A DNA stretch of 64,000 nt from contig NZ_JACCGK010000007.1 of the NCBI RefSeq assembly GCF_013416325.1, positions 182,813-246,812 on the forward strand, given 5' to 3'. The stretch's first letter is position 1; every line of letters starts with the position of its first letter. The notes beneath the pieces are model-generated. The model ran no database searches, was not told the DNA's origin, and saw only the letters and a program-made list of their open reading frames with translations. The stretch is from Vreelandella sedimenti. GTDB lineage: Bacteria; Pseudomonadota; Gammaproteobacteria; Pseudomonadales; Halomonadaceae. Made by a program: the position numbers and the translations under genes. Shown here in pieces: positions 53,684 to 63,105 of the stretch.

Positions 53684-55276
53684 ATGAGTAAGAGAAACGC
53701 CGACATTGAGAAGTGGGATGTCGAAGACGCCCAATTCTGGGAGCAGGAAGGCAAACAGATTGCCAATCGCAACCTATGGATATCCATCCCTAGCTTGCTG
53801 ATGGGCTTTGCTGTCTGGATGATGTGGGGAATGATCACCACCCAGATGCAGAACCTGGGTTTTCAATTCACGGTCAACCAACTGTTTTCCCTGACCGCAC
53901 TTGCTGGCCTGGCGGGTGCCACATTGCGCATCCCTGCGTCGTTCATGATCCGCATCGCAGGCGGGCGTAACACCATCTTCCTGACCACCGCCTTGCTGAT
54001 GATTCCCGCTGCCGGTACCGGTATCGCCTTGATGAACCCAGGCACGCCGTTCTGGATATTCCAGGCTTTGGCGCTACTTTCCGGTATCGGTGGCGGTAAC
54101 TTCGCTTGTTCAATGAGCAACATTTCCACTTTTTATCCCAGCAAGCAGCAAGGTTACGCCCTGGGCATGAATGCAGGCCTCGGCAATTTCGGCGTCACTA
54201 CCATGCAAATTGTCATCCCGCTGGTAATGACCGTCGGCATTTTCGGCGCTATCGCTGGTTCACCGATGGAGTTGCAAAGCGCCAGCGGTACGTTGATTGG
54301 CCGGATCGAAGCAGGCACCGATACCTGGATACAGAATGCTGGCTTTATCTGGCTTATATTCCTGGTTCCATTAGCGTTCGCCGGTTGGTTCGGCATGAAC
54401 AATCTTCGTACTATTACACCCAATCCTGGTTCACCGCTGGCGGCTTTCAGCAAAATATTAGGACTCTACGGCGTCGGCATGGTGACTGCCATCATCGGCA
54501 TGCTGGCTCTCAGCTGGCTTAATATGTGGGTTGCCCTTCCGCTAACCATTGTTCTGACTCTGGTGTTGTTGCGCCTGATTCCTGGCGATATCAAACCCAA
54601 TATCCAGAAGCAGTTCGCGATATTTTCCAATAAACACACCTGGTCGATGACCATTCTCTACATTCTGACCTTCGGGTCCTTTATCGGCTTCTCTGCGGCG
54701 CTGCCGCTCTCTATCAATGTCATCTTCGGCAACATGATGGAAGCGGCCGCCGACGGCACGCTGGTTCGCGTGGCCAACCCGGAAGCGCCCAGCGCCCTGA
54801 CCTGGGCCTGGATAGGCCCCTTCGTGGGCGCCCTGATCCGTCCTTTGGGTGGTTGGATCTCCGACAAGGTGGGTGGCTCCATCGTCACTCAAATCATCTC
54901 TGCGGTCATGGTGGTCGCTTCCATCGCCACCGGCTACGTGATGATGCTGGCCTACAACGCCACCGACCCGAACCAATTCTTTTGGATATTTCTGTTGCTC
55001 TTCATCGTGTTATTCGCCGCCAGTGGCATCGGCAACGGCTCCACCTTCCGCAGTATCGGTGTGATTTTCGATCAGCAGCAGAAAGGCCCGGTACTTGGCT
55101 GGACCTCTGCCGTCGCCGCCTATGGCGCCTTTATCGCTCCCCGGGTGATGGGCGATCAGATCCAGGCCGGCACACCGGAGCTAGCCATGTACGGCTTCGC
55201 GATCTTCTACGCCATCTGCCTCGTCATCAACTGGTGGTTCTACCTGCGCAAAGGTGCCTACGTTAAGAACCCCTGA
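53684..55276 (+). CDS. narK: Nitrate/nitrite MFS transporter NarK
   Basis: 530 residues with 12 or more hydrophobic helices. The substrate Arg segment is LRIPASFMIRIAGGRNT, the nitrate signature is GNFACSMSNISTFYPSKQQGYALGMNAGLGNFGVTTMQ, and a second signature near the end is ASGIGNGSTFRSIGV. This is the nitrate/nitrite exchanger type with a long first periplasmic insertion. The ATG has GGGGAAA. A 7-2-7 NarL site precedes it. Confidence 0.94.
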   Translation: MSKRNADIEKWDVEDAQFWEQEGKQIANRNLWISIPSLLMGFAVWMMWGMITTQMQNLGFQFTVNQLFSLTALAGLAGATLRIPASFMIRIAGGRNTIFLTTALLMIPAAGTGIALMNPGTPFWIFQALALLSGIGGGNFACSMSNISTFYPSKQQGYALGMNAGLGNFGVTTMQIVIPLVMTVGIFGAIAGSPMELQSASGTLIGRIEAGTDTWIQNAGFIWLIFLVPLAFAGWFGMNNLRTITPNPGSPLAAFSKILGLYGVGMVTAIIGMLALSWLNMWVALPLTIVLTLVLLRLIPGDIKPNIQKQFAIFSNKHTWSMTILYILTFGSFIGFSAALPLSINVIFGNMMEAAADGTLVRVANPEAPSALTWAWIGPFVGALIRPLGGWISDKVGGSIVTQIISAVMVVASIATGYVMMLAYNATDPNQFFWIFLLLFIVLFAASGIGNGSTFRSIGVIFDQQQKGPVLGWTSAVAAYGAFIAPRVMGDQIQAGTPELAMYGFAIFYAICLVINWWFYLRKGAYVKNP

Positions 55277-55315
55277 CCTACTTTAAACCCCCTAAATATA
55301 GCTTGCTTCTTTACG

Positions 55316-55334
55316 CCCGGAGCCAAGCTCCGGG
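55316..55334 (+). terminator. Hairpin between narK and uspA-type gene
   Basis: An 8-bp perfect stem CCCGGAGC/GCTCCGGG with a 3-nt loop. It lacks a T run, so it may attenuate or stabilise rather than terminate. Confidence 0.5.
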
Positions 55335-55367
55335 GCTTGATTCCCTACCCCAGTGCGGGAGGACACC

Positions 55368-55826
55368 ATGAAAATCATGATCGCCTACGACGGTTCGAGA
55401 AACGCCAAGCTGGCGCTCGCTCAGGTCGTCAATATGTTTCGCTGCAACCAGCCCCTGCTGGTGCTGGTCGGCGTGGTGGAAAATCCACTCGACGCTACCG
55501 ACAACAACGAAGCACTTTTTCAGCAGGAATACGATGAGGTTAAACAGCACCTTCAGGAGGGCGTGGCGTTCGCTACTGGTGAGGGTTTCCAGGCCGAGCA
55601 GCTTCTTGCCGAAGGGGATGCACGCAAGATGCTGCTTCAGGCGACTCGCAAACTCGCACCCGACCTGCTGGTGATTGCTCGCCACAGCCATCAACCAGAC
55701 GGCGGCATCATCGCCAAATCGTTGACTTACTTCGTCGATGAACTCGACTACATGACCTTTGGCAGCGTCAGCTCGTTTCTGGCGCGACGCGCCGAGTGTC
55801 CTTTATTGATCCTACCCAGCCCTTGA
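55368..55826 (+). CDS. Universal stress protein (UspA family)
   Basis: 152 residues beginning MKIMIAYDGSRNAKLALAQVV, with the UspA fold. The C-terminal ATP-loop (VIARHSHQPDGGIIAKSLTYFVDEL) lacks a clear G-x2-G-x9-G-S/T motif, so nucleotide binding is uncertain. Its place between two nitrate carriers suggests a role in anaerobic or nitrosative stress. The ATG at 55368 has GGGAGGA. Confidence 0.85.
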   Translation: MKIMIAYDGSRNAKLALAQVVNMFRCNQPLLVLVGVVENPLDATDNNEALFQQEYDEVKQHLQEGVAFATGEGFQAEQLLAEGDARKMLLQATRKLAPDLLVIARHSHQPDGGIIAKSLTYFVDELDYMTFGSVSSFLARRAECPLLILPSP

Positions 55827-55882
55827 GCAGCCTCTAACCACCTTTGGGACATACCACTTTTGGGACACAGGATGATACGACC

Positions 55883-57391
55883 ATGAAAGTTTCCGCTGTA
55901 TTCAAGTTCCGCAGCCCTGAAATCCGGGCCTTGCACCTGACCTGGATCGCCTTCTTTATTACCTTCTACGTCTGGTTCAACATGGCGCCGCTAGCGTCGA
56001 GCATGCTCAAGAGCGTCGACTGGTTGACCTCGGACGATCTCAAGCTGTTTGCCATCTGCAACGTCGCCTTGACCATTCCCGCGCGCATTATCGTCGGCAT
56101 GGCATTGGACCGCTTCGGCCCACGGCGGGTGTTCTCGGTGCTGATGGTCTCTATGTCGATACCGGCGCTGGCGTTTGCCTTCGGGAACAGCATGACGCAG
56201 CTGCTAGTGGCGCGCCTAGTGCTGAGTTCGATCGGGGCCAGCTTTGTGGTGGGCATTCACATGACCGCGCTGTGGTTCAAGCCCAAGGACATCGGCTTCG
56301 CCGAAGGCTTCTACGCCGGCTGGGGTAACTTCGGTTCCGCCGTGGCAGCCATGTCGCTGCCAACCATTGCGTTAAGCATGTACGGCGGCCCCGACGGCTG
56401 GCGCTGGGCCATCGCACAAAGCGCCATCGTCATGGCTGCCTATGGCGTCTACTACTGGTTCGCGATCACCGATGGCCCGGATGCCCAGGCCCACCGTAAA
56501 CCCCGCAAGTCCGCCGCTATGGAAGTGAGCTCCTGGGGCGATATGATCAAGCTGATTATTTGGACCATCCCGCTGGTCGGCGTACTTGCCATTCTGGTCT
56601 GGCGCATACAGTACATGGGCTATTTATCCGTCCCCGGGGCGGTCATCGCTTACCTCACCATCGTAGTGATCGTTATTTATCAGGTCGTACAGATTCTGCG
56701 GGTTAACCTGCCGATCCTGCGCAAGGGCGTACCAGAGGACGACAAGTACTCGTTCAACAGCGTGGCCGCGCTTAACAGTACTTACTTTGCCAACTTCGGC
56801 GCTGAGCTGGCGGTGGTATCGATGCTGCCCATGTTCTTTGAGGAAACCTGGGGGTTGAATGCCGCCACAGCTGGCTTGATCGCGGCGTCGTTCGCCTTCG
56901 TCAATTTGGTGGCCCGCCCCATGGGCGGCATGGTCTCCGACCGCATGGGTAACCGGCGTTTCGTGATGCTGTGCTACATGTTTGGCATTAGCGCTGGGTT
57001 CTTGCTGATGGCCATGCTCAATTCGAGTTGGCCGCTAATTCTGGCCATTGCAGTGACCATCGGCACCTCGATTTTTGTGCAAGGGGCTGAGGGGGCAACC
57101 TTCGGCATCATCCCCTCCATCAAGCGCCGTATCACCGGGCAGATATCGGGTATGGCGGGTGCCTACGGTAACGTGGGTGCGGTGGTTTACCTGACCATCT
57201 TTACGTTTGTCACACCGTCACAGTTCTTCTACATCATCGCGACCGGCGCTTTCATTAGTTGGCTGATCTGCCTGGTATGGCTCAAGGAGCCGGAGGGTGC
57301 CTTCGACGACGAGTATCACGTCTCCTCGGTGGATCGCATGATCGAAGAGCAGGCGGCACTGAAACTGAAGGCCAAACAAGCGACTCGCTGA
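55883..57391 (+). CDS. NarK-type nitrate/nitrite MFS transporter (second)
   Basis: 502 residues with about 12 hydrophobic helices. It contains VVGIHMTALWFKPKDIGFAEGFYAGWGNFGSAVAAM and VNLVARPMGGMVSDRMGNRRF, the nitrate signature and MFS loop motifs. A short insertion (QVVQILRVNLPILRKGVPED) splits the two halves. The frame extends to 55844, but similarity begins at the ATG at 55883 with AGGATG. Probably one of the tandem carriers importing nitrate or exporting nitrite. Confidence 0.9.
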   Translation: MKVSAVFKFRSPEIRALHLTWIAFFITFYVWFNMAPLASSMLKSVDWLTSDDLKLFAICNVALTIPARIIVGMALDRFGPRRVFSVLMVSMSIPALAFAFGNSMTQLLVARLVLSSIGASFVVGIHMTALWFKPKDIGFAEGFYAGWGNFGSAVAAMSLPTIALSMYGGPDGWRWAIAQSAIVMAAYGVYYWFAITDGPDAQAHRKPRKSAAMEVSSWGDMIKLIIWTIPLVGVLAILVWRIQYMGYLSVPGAVIAYLTIVVIVIYQVVQILRVNLPILRKGVPEDDKYSFNSVAALNSTYFANFGAELAVVSMLPMFFEETWGLNAATAGLIAASFAFVNLVARPMGGMVSDRMGNRRFVMLCYMFGISAGFLLMAMLNSSWPLILAIAVTIGTSIFVQGAEGATFGIIPSIKRRITGQISGMAGAYGNVGAVVYLTIFTFVTPSQFFYIIATGAFISWLICLVWLKEPEGAFDDEYHVSSVDRMIEEQAALKLKAKQATR

Positions 57392-57581
57392 GGCCAACAC
57401 CCGACCCAAGCGGCGAGATGCCGAAGTGACCTGGATCGAGAAATAAAGGCCTACCACCAAAGGATTAAGAGCGAGATTTCAAGAGGTAGCGATGGCAGAT
57501 CTTGATGCACATCAACCTCGACTTCATCAAGACTGACAGTCTGTAAGGCGACCATTACGGCAGCGCAGAGGGAGGCACGAC

Positions 57582-58919
57582 ATGAAACATCTCGAAGGGG
57601 TAACCCGACCCCAGCAGTACCGGGCCCTGACACTGAGTACATTGGCATTTACCACCTGCTTCGCGGTATGGACGATATTTTCCATTATCGGTGTGCAGAT
57701 CCAGCAGGATCTGGGCCTCAACGAGACCCAATTCGGCATCCTGGTCGCCACGCCGATACTGACCGGCTCGATCAGCCGCATTTTCCTGGGCATCTGGACC
57801 GAGCAGTTCGGCGGCCGTCGCGTCTTTAGCCTGCTGATGCTGATCACCGCAGCCTGTGTCTTCATGCTCTCCTACGTCGAATCCTACGCTATGTTCCTGG
57901 TCGCGGCACTCGGTGTGGGCTTGGCCGGAGGCTCCTTCATCGTCGGCATCGCCTATACCTCCTACTGGTTCGAGAAGGAGAAGCAGGGCACCGCGCTGGG
58001 CATCTTCGGTGCCGGCAACGCCGGTGCGGCGGTCACTAACTTCGCCGCCCCCTTCCTGCTGCTAGCGCTAGGCTGGGAGCAGACTGCGGTGGTCTACGCT
58101 ATCGTGTTGACCGTGATCGCCGTGGGCTTCTGGGTTTTCTCTAAGGAGGACCCACTGACCCGCTCGCGTCGCGGCCAGGGCGGCAAGGGCACTTCCGCCC
58201 GGGAGCAGCTGGAGCCACTCAAGCATCTCCAGGTATGGCGCTTCGCTCTCTACTACTTCTTCGTGTTCGGCGCCTTCGTCGCCCTGGCCTCCTACTTGCC
58301 ACGCTACTACGTCGGCGCCTATGGCGTCAGCATCGCCGTAGCGGGTAGCTTGGCGGCACTCTATACCCTCCCCGCCAGCGTCTTCCGGGCCCTGGGCGGG
58401 TGGATGTCCGACCGCTATGGCGCCCGCTCAATCATGTACCTGACCTTCATCGCCTCGCTGGGCTGCCTGTTCCTGCTAGCCTACCCCGAGACCAGCTACG
58501 TGGTGCACGGCAAGGAGGGCGAGATCGCCTTCACCCTGGCCATGCCACTATGGGGCGTGGTGGTCCTGACGGTACTGCTGGGCTTTTTCATGTCGCTGGG
58601 TAAGGCCGCCGTCTACAAGCACATTCCGGTCTACTATCCTGAGAATGTCGGCTCCGTAGGTGGACTGGTCGGCATGATCGGCGGCCTGGGCGGCTTCTTC
58701 CTGCCGATCGTGTTCGGCATCGTGCTCGACCTCACCGGCATATGGACCAGCTCCTACATGGTAATATTCGTACTAGTCGCGGTCTCACTGACCTGGATGC
58801 ACGGTGCCATCCGCCGTATGGAGCGCAAAACCGTGCCCGAACTCGGCGACGAGCGCTATCGCTACCTTCCGGAACTTCAGGAACCTGCGGAACAGTATGC
58901 CGCACGCAAACGTACATAA
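57582..58919 (+). CDS. NarK1-type nitrate/nitrite MFS transporter (third)
   Basis: 445 residues with 12 hydrophobic helices. The signature blocks are GGSFIVGIAYTSYWFEKEKQGTALGIFGAGNAGAAVTNF and ALGGWMSDRYGARSIMY. The shorter NasA/NarK1 type, different from the 53684 protein. GC-rich in third positions compared with the two carriers before it, which may mean a separate origin. The ATG has GGGAGGC. Confidence 0.92.
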   Translation: MKHLEGVTRPQQYRALTLSTLAFTTCFAVWTIFSIIGVQIQQDLGLNETQFGILVATPILTGSISRIFLGIWTEQFGGRRVFSLLMLITAACVFMLSYVESYAMFLVAALGVGLAGGSFIVGIAYTSYWFEKEKQGTALGIFGAGNAGAAVTNFAAPFLLLALGWEQTAVVYAIVLTVIAVGFWVFSKEDPLTRSRRGQGGKGTSAREQLEPLKHLQVWRFALYYFFVFGAFVALASYLPRYYVGAYGVSIAVAGSLAALYTLPASVFRALGGWMSDRYGARSIMYLTFIASLGCLFLLAYPETSYVVHGKEGEIAFTLAMPLWGVVVLTVLLGFFMSLGKAAVYKHIPVYYPENVGSVGGLVGMIGGLGGFFLPIVFGIVLDLTGIWTSSYMVIFVLVAVSLTWMHGAIRRMERKTVPELGDERYRYLPELQEPAEQYAARKRT

Positions 58920-58980
58920 TAGACCGAGGATTGACACTGCGTACCGTAGGCAGGGCGCGCCACCTACGGGTGGCCGCCTC

Positions 58981-59301
58981 TCAACGGGAGTCGGTGATGT
59001 CCTCAATCCAGGTTAAGGCCGCAACGGCAGCCGGAAATCCGGTGGTAGGAATCGCTAATATGGCTATTTGTTTGAGCTCCTCGGCACTTACGCCTTCCTC
59101 TAGGGCACGACGAACATGGGAATGAACGGCGCCTTCGGAGCGGGCACCTATCGCCAGCGACAGCTTTATCAAACGCCGGCTACGTTCATCAAGCGGCCCG
59201 GCTTCAGCGCAGGCTTTCCCCAGAGCGGCATAAGCCTCCCATATCTCAGGATACTGATCCGCTACATCCCCTGCTCCGGAAGGCAAATCATGCTTTTTCA
59301 T
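58981..59301 (-). CDS. Carboxymuconolactone decarboxylase (AhpD-like) family protein without active Cys pair
   Basis: 106 residues, all-alpha, with EIWEAYAALGKACAEAGPL at the start, GARSEGAVHSHVRRALEEGVSAEEL in the middle and LAIPTTGFPAAVAALTWIE at the end, the CMD-domain plan. The Cys-x-x-Cys of AhpD-type members is replaced by EGAVHSH, so it is not a peroxidase-type member. Substrate unknown. The start has AAGGT. Convergent with the third carrier gene. Confidence 0.82.
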   Translation of the reverse strand: MKKHDLPSGAGDVADQYPEIWEAYAALGKACAEAGPLDERSRRLIKLSLAIGARSEGAVHSHVRRALEEGVSAEELKQIAILAIPTTGFPAAVAALTWIEDITDSR

Positions 59302-59460
59302 AGTTCAATACCTTAACGATAAATTGAAGTTCACAGTATAGAAGTACGGCGACTAAATGCCACTCACCACACTTAAGAGCTAAACACAGCAATCGAACCA
59401 AGAATTCTTAATGAGGACATTCGATGTATATTGGCTATATCAATCTTCTTAAGCTCTGCA

Positions 59461-59877
59461 TTAAGTGGGCTTATTCCAACCAGGAAATGGCGCTTCTTCC
59501 TGCAAATGACGCAACTCAGGTTGATGAGCTTCAGCGATTTGGGTTACCCGATTCACGCCCTCTTCTAATAAATGCACTTCTATTTGACGACGATCCTCAC
59601 GCCCTTGCCGCCGTACAACCAATGATAGCTGCTCACAGCGGTCAACTAGCGCCACCACACCATGATGTTTCGCTTGCAGCCGCTCAGCAAGCTCACCCAC
59701 CGTCGCCCAATCTCTTCCATGGAACCCACGAAGATGTAGCAATAGTTGATACTGCAATGGTGTCAGCCCATAGCGGCGACAGATATCTTCACTATGACGA
59801 AGAAAACAACGCAACCTGTAGCGAAATTGCGACAGCCGCTCAAAGTCGCTTTTATCAAGTGTCTGGGGGTTATTCAT
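59461..59877 (-). CDS. MarR-family transcriptional regulator
   Basis: About 138 residues with the winged-helix region LTPLQYQLLLHLRGF, VGELAERLQAKHHGVVALVDRCEQLSLVVRRQG and DRRQIEVHLLEEG, the MarR wing. Start taken at ATG 59877; longer frame to 59913 lacks support. It is divergent from the second Yip1-like gene across a palindrome that recurs at 39828, which makes it the likely regulator of both loci. The ligand is unknown. Confidence 0.85.
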   Translation of the reverse strand: MNNPQTLDKSDFERLSQFRYRLRCFLRHSEDICRRYGLTPLQYQLLLHLRGFHGRDWATVGELAERLQAKHHGVVALVDRCEQLSLVVRRQGREDRRQIEVHLLEEGVNRVTQIAEAHQPELRHLQEEAPFPGWNKPT

Positions 59878-59947
59878 TTTTCCATTTCTCTTAGCCACAT
59901 ACTCAACTATCACTTATTGGCCAATTTATAGCGCCTTTAAAAAACAT

Positions 59948-59966
59948 AATATCACACCATGATACA
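59948..59966. promoter_or_regulatory. Second copy of the AATATCA-n5-TGATAC palindrome
   Basis: AATATCA-CACCA-TGATAC, one base short of the perfect repeat at 39828-39846 and with the same spacing. It lies between the MarR gene and the Yip1-like gene, 39 bp before the latter. Confidence 0.6.
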
Positions 59967-60004
59967 AGCAGCCATTGAGGTTATTTCTCTAGGAGGGATC
60001 TGAA

Positions 60005-60571
60005 ATGAGAGTACTCACTTTTCTCAAATTACCATTCAACCATCGTGAAGGCTGGAAAGAGTTACAGGCTTCCTACCCCTCCATTCCTTTACTAGCGTGG
60101 CTGGTGGTTTTACCCATGTCGCTCTTGCCGCCTGTAATGCTTTACTATGCTGGCACCCATTACGGCGATGCATTTATGGCGGGCTTTGCTGACCGAGAGT
60201 GGCGCTTTATTACTACAATTATTTTCCTTGCAGAGATATTGAGTTTTTTCGTTATCGGCTGGGTAATCTACGCTGTAGTCAATGGAACTGATGAGTTATC
60301 TATCAGCTATCGAGATGCCTATTTACTTGCCGCGCTTGCACCACTACCTTTATTCGTCGCTTCATTGTCGCTATTGGTACCTAACTTATTTTTCAACGTA
60401 GTGGTTATATTTAGCGGACTGGGCATCTCTTGCAGCTTGATTTACCACGGTTTACAAGCACTCTGTATGCATCAAGAATTTAATGTTGCTACTATCTCAG
60501 CCACTTACACGATTATGGCTGCCAGTGCTCTGGGGTGGGGTATTTTGTTTGCTGTTATCTGGGCTTATTAA
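60005..60571 (+). CDS. Yip1-family integral membrane protein (copy 2)
   Basis: 188 residues, the same length as the 39887 protein and alike throughout: VVLPMSLLPPVMLYYAGTHY is identical, and the ends (GISCSLxYHGLQALC, SATYTxMAA) are shared. Five hydrophobic helices. The function is unknown. The ATG has AGGAGGG. Codon use is more AT-rich than in copy 1, so the copies have not diverged under the same local bias. Confidence 0.75.
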   Translation: MRVLTFLKLPFNHREGWKELQASYPSIPLLAWLVVLPMSLLPPVMLYYAGTHYGDAFMAGFADREWRFITTIIFLAEILSFFVIGWVIYAVVNGTDELSISYRDAYLLAALAPLPLFVASLSLLVPNLFFNVVVIFSGLGISCSLIYHGLQALCMHQEFNVATISATYTIMAASALGWGILFAVIWAY

Positions 60572-60653
60572 TCCATTAACATTAGGCACACTGCCCTACA
60601 GGGGTACCAATCCAGTCATCGTCAGCCAAATGATGGCACATTAAGCAAACGGA

Positions 60654-61085
60654 CTAACGTTGAGAAGTGGGTAATGTGTGCGCTAGGCAGGGAGATGAGC
60701 AAAATTCACGATCACTCGTGTCCTCCTCTTCGAGCGCTGATAGCGTCAGCTCTTTGATTACCGGAAGGTGTGAACCTTCAATTTGACGAGACGCGGTTAG
60801 TAAGGTGAGCCGTCCTATTCGTGCGAACCTCATCAACGGTAGCAGCCTATCAGGGTAGGCTTTCAGCTCACTACGGTATCGCTCAAAAAACAGTGATTTA
60901 CTGATTTTTTGCTGTTGATATAGACGACATAATTGATATGCGGGCGCTACCTCCTGGCACCACTCATTTAGCGTAAGCGAGTGGCGCGACAGTCCTCTAG
61001 GCCATAACCTATCAACCAATATACGAGTGCCGTCGTGGCCCTCTATCGGCGCATATATACGCTTAAGCATGATTTCATACGACAT
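60654..61085 (-). CDS. DUF488 family protein (copy 2)
   Basis: 143 residues: MLKRIYAPIEGHDGTRILVDRLWPRGLSRH and LNEWCQEVAPAYQLCRLY, then LTLLTASRQIE, matching DUF488. About 20 residues longer at the C-terminus than copy 1, with an unconserved tail. Starts at ATG 61085 behind GGCGGAGG. Convergent with the Yip1-like gene, whereas copy 1 is co-directional, so the pairing survived an inversion. Confidence 0.75.
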   Translation of the reverse strand: MSYEIMLKRIYAPIEGHDGTRILVDRLWPRGLSRHSLTLNEWCQEVAPAYQLCRLYQQQKISKSLFFERYRSELKAYPDRLLPLMRFARIGRLTLLTASRQIEGSHLPVIKELTLSALEEEDTSDREFCSSPCLAHTLPTSQR

Positions 61086-61239
61086 TGTTTATATACCTCC
61101 GCCAGCGCGCTGTGTCTTTACTTCAGAGAATCTCTCACACCATTGGCAAGACCTGGACGACTTCGAAGGATCGGAGTACCAACGCATATTAACAAAAGTG
61201 ATGCTCACAGAGGGTGGCAGTGTAAGAGCATACGTGTAT

Positions 61240-61623
61240 GCCCTTCGCTGAAGGGCCTATATGACGAACTTGAGCAGCTGCGCTGGGGAAATCCTCAACT
61301 CAAAGAGGAGCGAGAGCTGCTAAAAAAAGCGGTCGCCTTCTTTGCCAAATAATCTAGCTGAGATACTCCTTTATTCAAAACCACTGATGTGTCGGCTGTT
61401 TGACGTTTCTCGAGGCGACTATTATGAATGCCGTTCACGACCACTCAGCCCAAGAAAACAACAAGATGAAGCGTTGAAGACTAAAATCGCTAAACTTCAT
61501 GGAGAAAGCCGTGCCACGTATGGAACGCCGCACATCCAGAAACAGCTGTCTGCAAAGGGCAAAATCATCCGCCGACGGCGGATTTCAAAAAACACCTTCG
61601 CTGCTCCAACCACCCTTCAATAA
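61240..61623 (+). pseudogene. IS3-family transposase remnant (orfA end and orfB start)
   Basis: The frame ending at 61352 carries the OrfA C-terminus (LYDELEQLRWGNPQLKEERELLKKAVAFFAK). In the -1 frame from 61342 the OrfB N-terminus follows (LLYSKPLMCRLFDVSRGDYYECRSRP, HGESRATYGTPHIQKQL), ending at a stop at 61623. The A-run AAAAAAAG near 61320 matches the usual frameshift site. The N-terminal HTH and the DDE catalytic domain are missing, so it is a dead remnant. Confidence 0.85.
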
Positions 61624-61783
61624 CACCTGGCTTATGCACCCTGTGTGGCCATGAAAATTCCTTTATGCAAGTGCTTCAAAGAACACCTTGAACGGCTTGC
61701 ATCAAGTCATTACTACTATTCATTTGCATTCATACGGTGCAATTTGCAATCATTCGCGCTCATTTGGTGCATTTGGGCGTGGA

Positions 61784-62311
61784 ATGAAGACCTATTTAAA
61801 CAAGATGCGTGGTGAGCGTGTTCAGCGATCTTTTGTCGGCTGGAAAGATGCATTCTGGTCGTGGCTAGGTGCTTTCAGTGGAATGGTTTTAATTTGCTGG
61901 TTAAGTGCAGGCTGGCTCTCACAAGAATTACTCATTGTAGGCTCTTTTGGTGCCACCTCAGTCCTTATCTATGCGGCTCCTGAAAGCCCTTTTGCGCAGC
62001 CAAGCCATGTACTCTTTGGCAGCATGCTTTCTTCATTAGTAGGCGTAGCTTGCTATCAATGGCTTGGAGTGTCCTCTCTTGCCATGGCACTAGCAGTGTC
62101 GTTATCGATTTTTGTTATGCAACTTACCCACACGGTGCACCCACCAGGAGCCGCCGCGGCATTGACGGCCGTTGCTGGAGGCGAAAACGTACACCAATTG
62201 GGCTGGTTATTCCCCCTTTTCCCTATTGGAGCTGGTTGTATTATTATGCTTTCAGTGGCTATTATGATTAACAACCTTGCCCGCCACCGCCGCTATCCGC
62301 GCTATTGGTAA
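61784..62311 (+). CDS. HPP-family membrane protein
   Basis: About 175 residues with four to five hydrophobic helices. The conserved HPP pattern is HTVHPPGAAAALTAVAGG near residue 120, and IVGSFGATSVLIYAAPESPFAQPSHV precedes it. Some HPP proteins carry nitrite, which fits the neighbouring denitrification genes. The start is the ATG at 61784 (weak site); the frame runs back to 61688 without a good start. AT-rich with many TTTGCA repeats just upstream. Confidence 0.8.
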   Translation: MKTYLNKMRGERVQRSFVGWKDAFWSWLGAFSGMVLICWLSAGWLSQELLIVGSFGATSVLIYAAPESPFAQPSHVLFGSMLSSLVGVACYQWLGVSSLAMALAVSLSIFVMQLTHTVHPPGAAAALTAVAGGENVHQLGWLFPLFPIGAGCIIMLSVAIMINNLARHRRYPRYW

Positions 62312-62426
62312 AGTGAGCAGTTAAGCAACCGTAATCAACATTAAAATGTCCAATATGAGCATTTTAATAATTGAAACCTCAACTATGGCCCCTCTACACC
62401 CGTCAGCTTGATAAATGAAAACGGCC

Positions 62427-62633
62427 TTACTGCTCCCGGCCGGTTGGCTTCATCCGTTGCCATTCGCTGACCGCTTCCATCTCAGAGGCATTGGCATCGC
62501 ACTGGGCGAGTAGCTCTTTCAGCGTATACCGTGGCGCCTCACCGAGCATCTCCCATTCACTTTCGCCCACGGGTGTGAGTAGATCTACTTGAGAGATGAC
62601 ACTGCCGCGGAGTTTATCTGATGAAGCCGTCAT
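62427..62633 (-). CDS. Antitoxin-like fragment (MazE/ChpS C-terminal type)
   Basis: About 69 residues. APRYTLKELLAQCDANASEMEAVSEWQRM matches the C-terminal toxin-binding tail of ChpS/MazE-type antitoxins, but no AbrB-type DNA-binding N-terminus and no adjacent toxin gene can be found. It is probably a decayed or orphan antitoxin. The start ATG at 62633 has GAGGG at 9 nt. Confidence 0.55.
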   Translation of the reverse strand: MTASSDKLRGSVISQVDLLTPVGESEWEMLGEAPRYTLKELLAQCDANASEMEAVSEWQRMKPTGREQ

Positions 62634-62702
62634 GAAACATAACCCTCGCTTACTGATATCAAATATAGGGAGTCTGGACGGCCACTGTGCTTGATGAGCC
62701 AT

Positions 62703-63105
62703 CGTTAATAACCATACAAGGCAATTTATCTACTCTTTATAGCAGCATAGCATCCACGGTTGCGATCTTGTGTGTTGCGCTGGGAAGAGATCGAGCAACA
62801 TCAAGCCTCCCTGGTGAAGAGCAAATCCATTGCGCTAGAAAGGTCATGTTCCTTGAATGGCCAACGCGACGGGTTCACGGTGCTCAAGGTAGCCAGTGGT
62901 TACCTTGAGCAGCCCCGCCTGGAGCCCATCGAGGGGCGAGTATGATAGAATTATAGAAATCGACGACGGCGTAAAATCACGGCTAGCGCTAACTTAGAAA
63001 GCATGGTTTCAGACCTAGCGGCCTTACGAGAAGCTATCCTCGTTTCTAGGCTATCGCCTAAAGAAGTCATAAGGCTCATCCTAAACATCGAAGAGGAGTC
63101 TACAA
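62703..63105. other. Intergenic region with no supportable gene
   Basis: About 400 bp. A short open stretch at 63004-63126 (40 codons) overlaps the next gene, and open frames near 62700-62945 resemble no family I recognise. It is probably decayed DNA. Confidence 0.5.

Noticed and set aside
59424..59894. A 156-codon open frame on the plus strand
   Set aside because: It lies opposite the MarR gene, which has clear family motifs and a better start.
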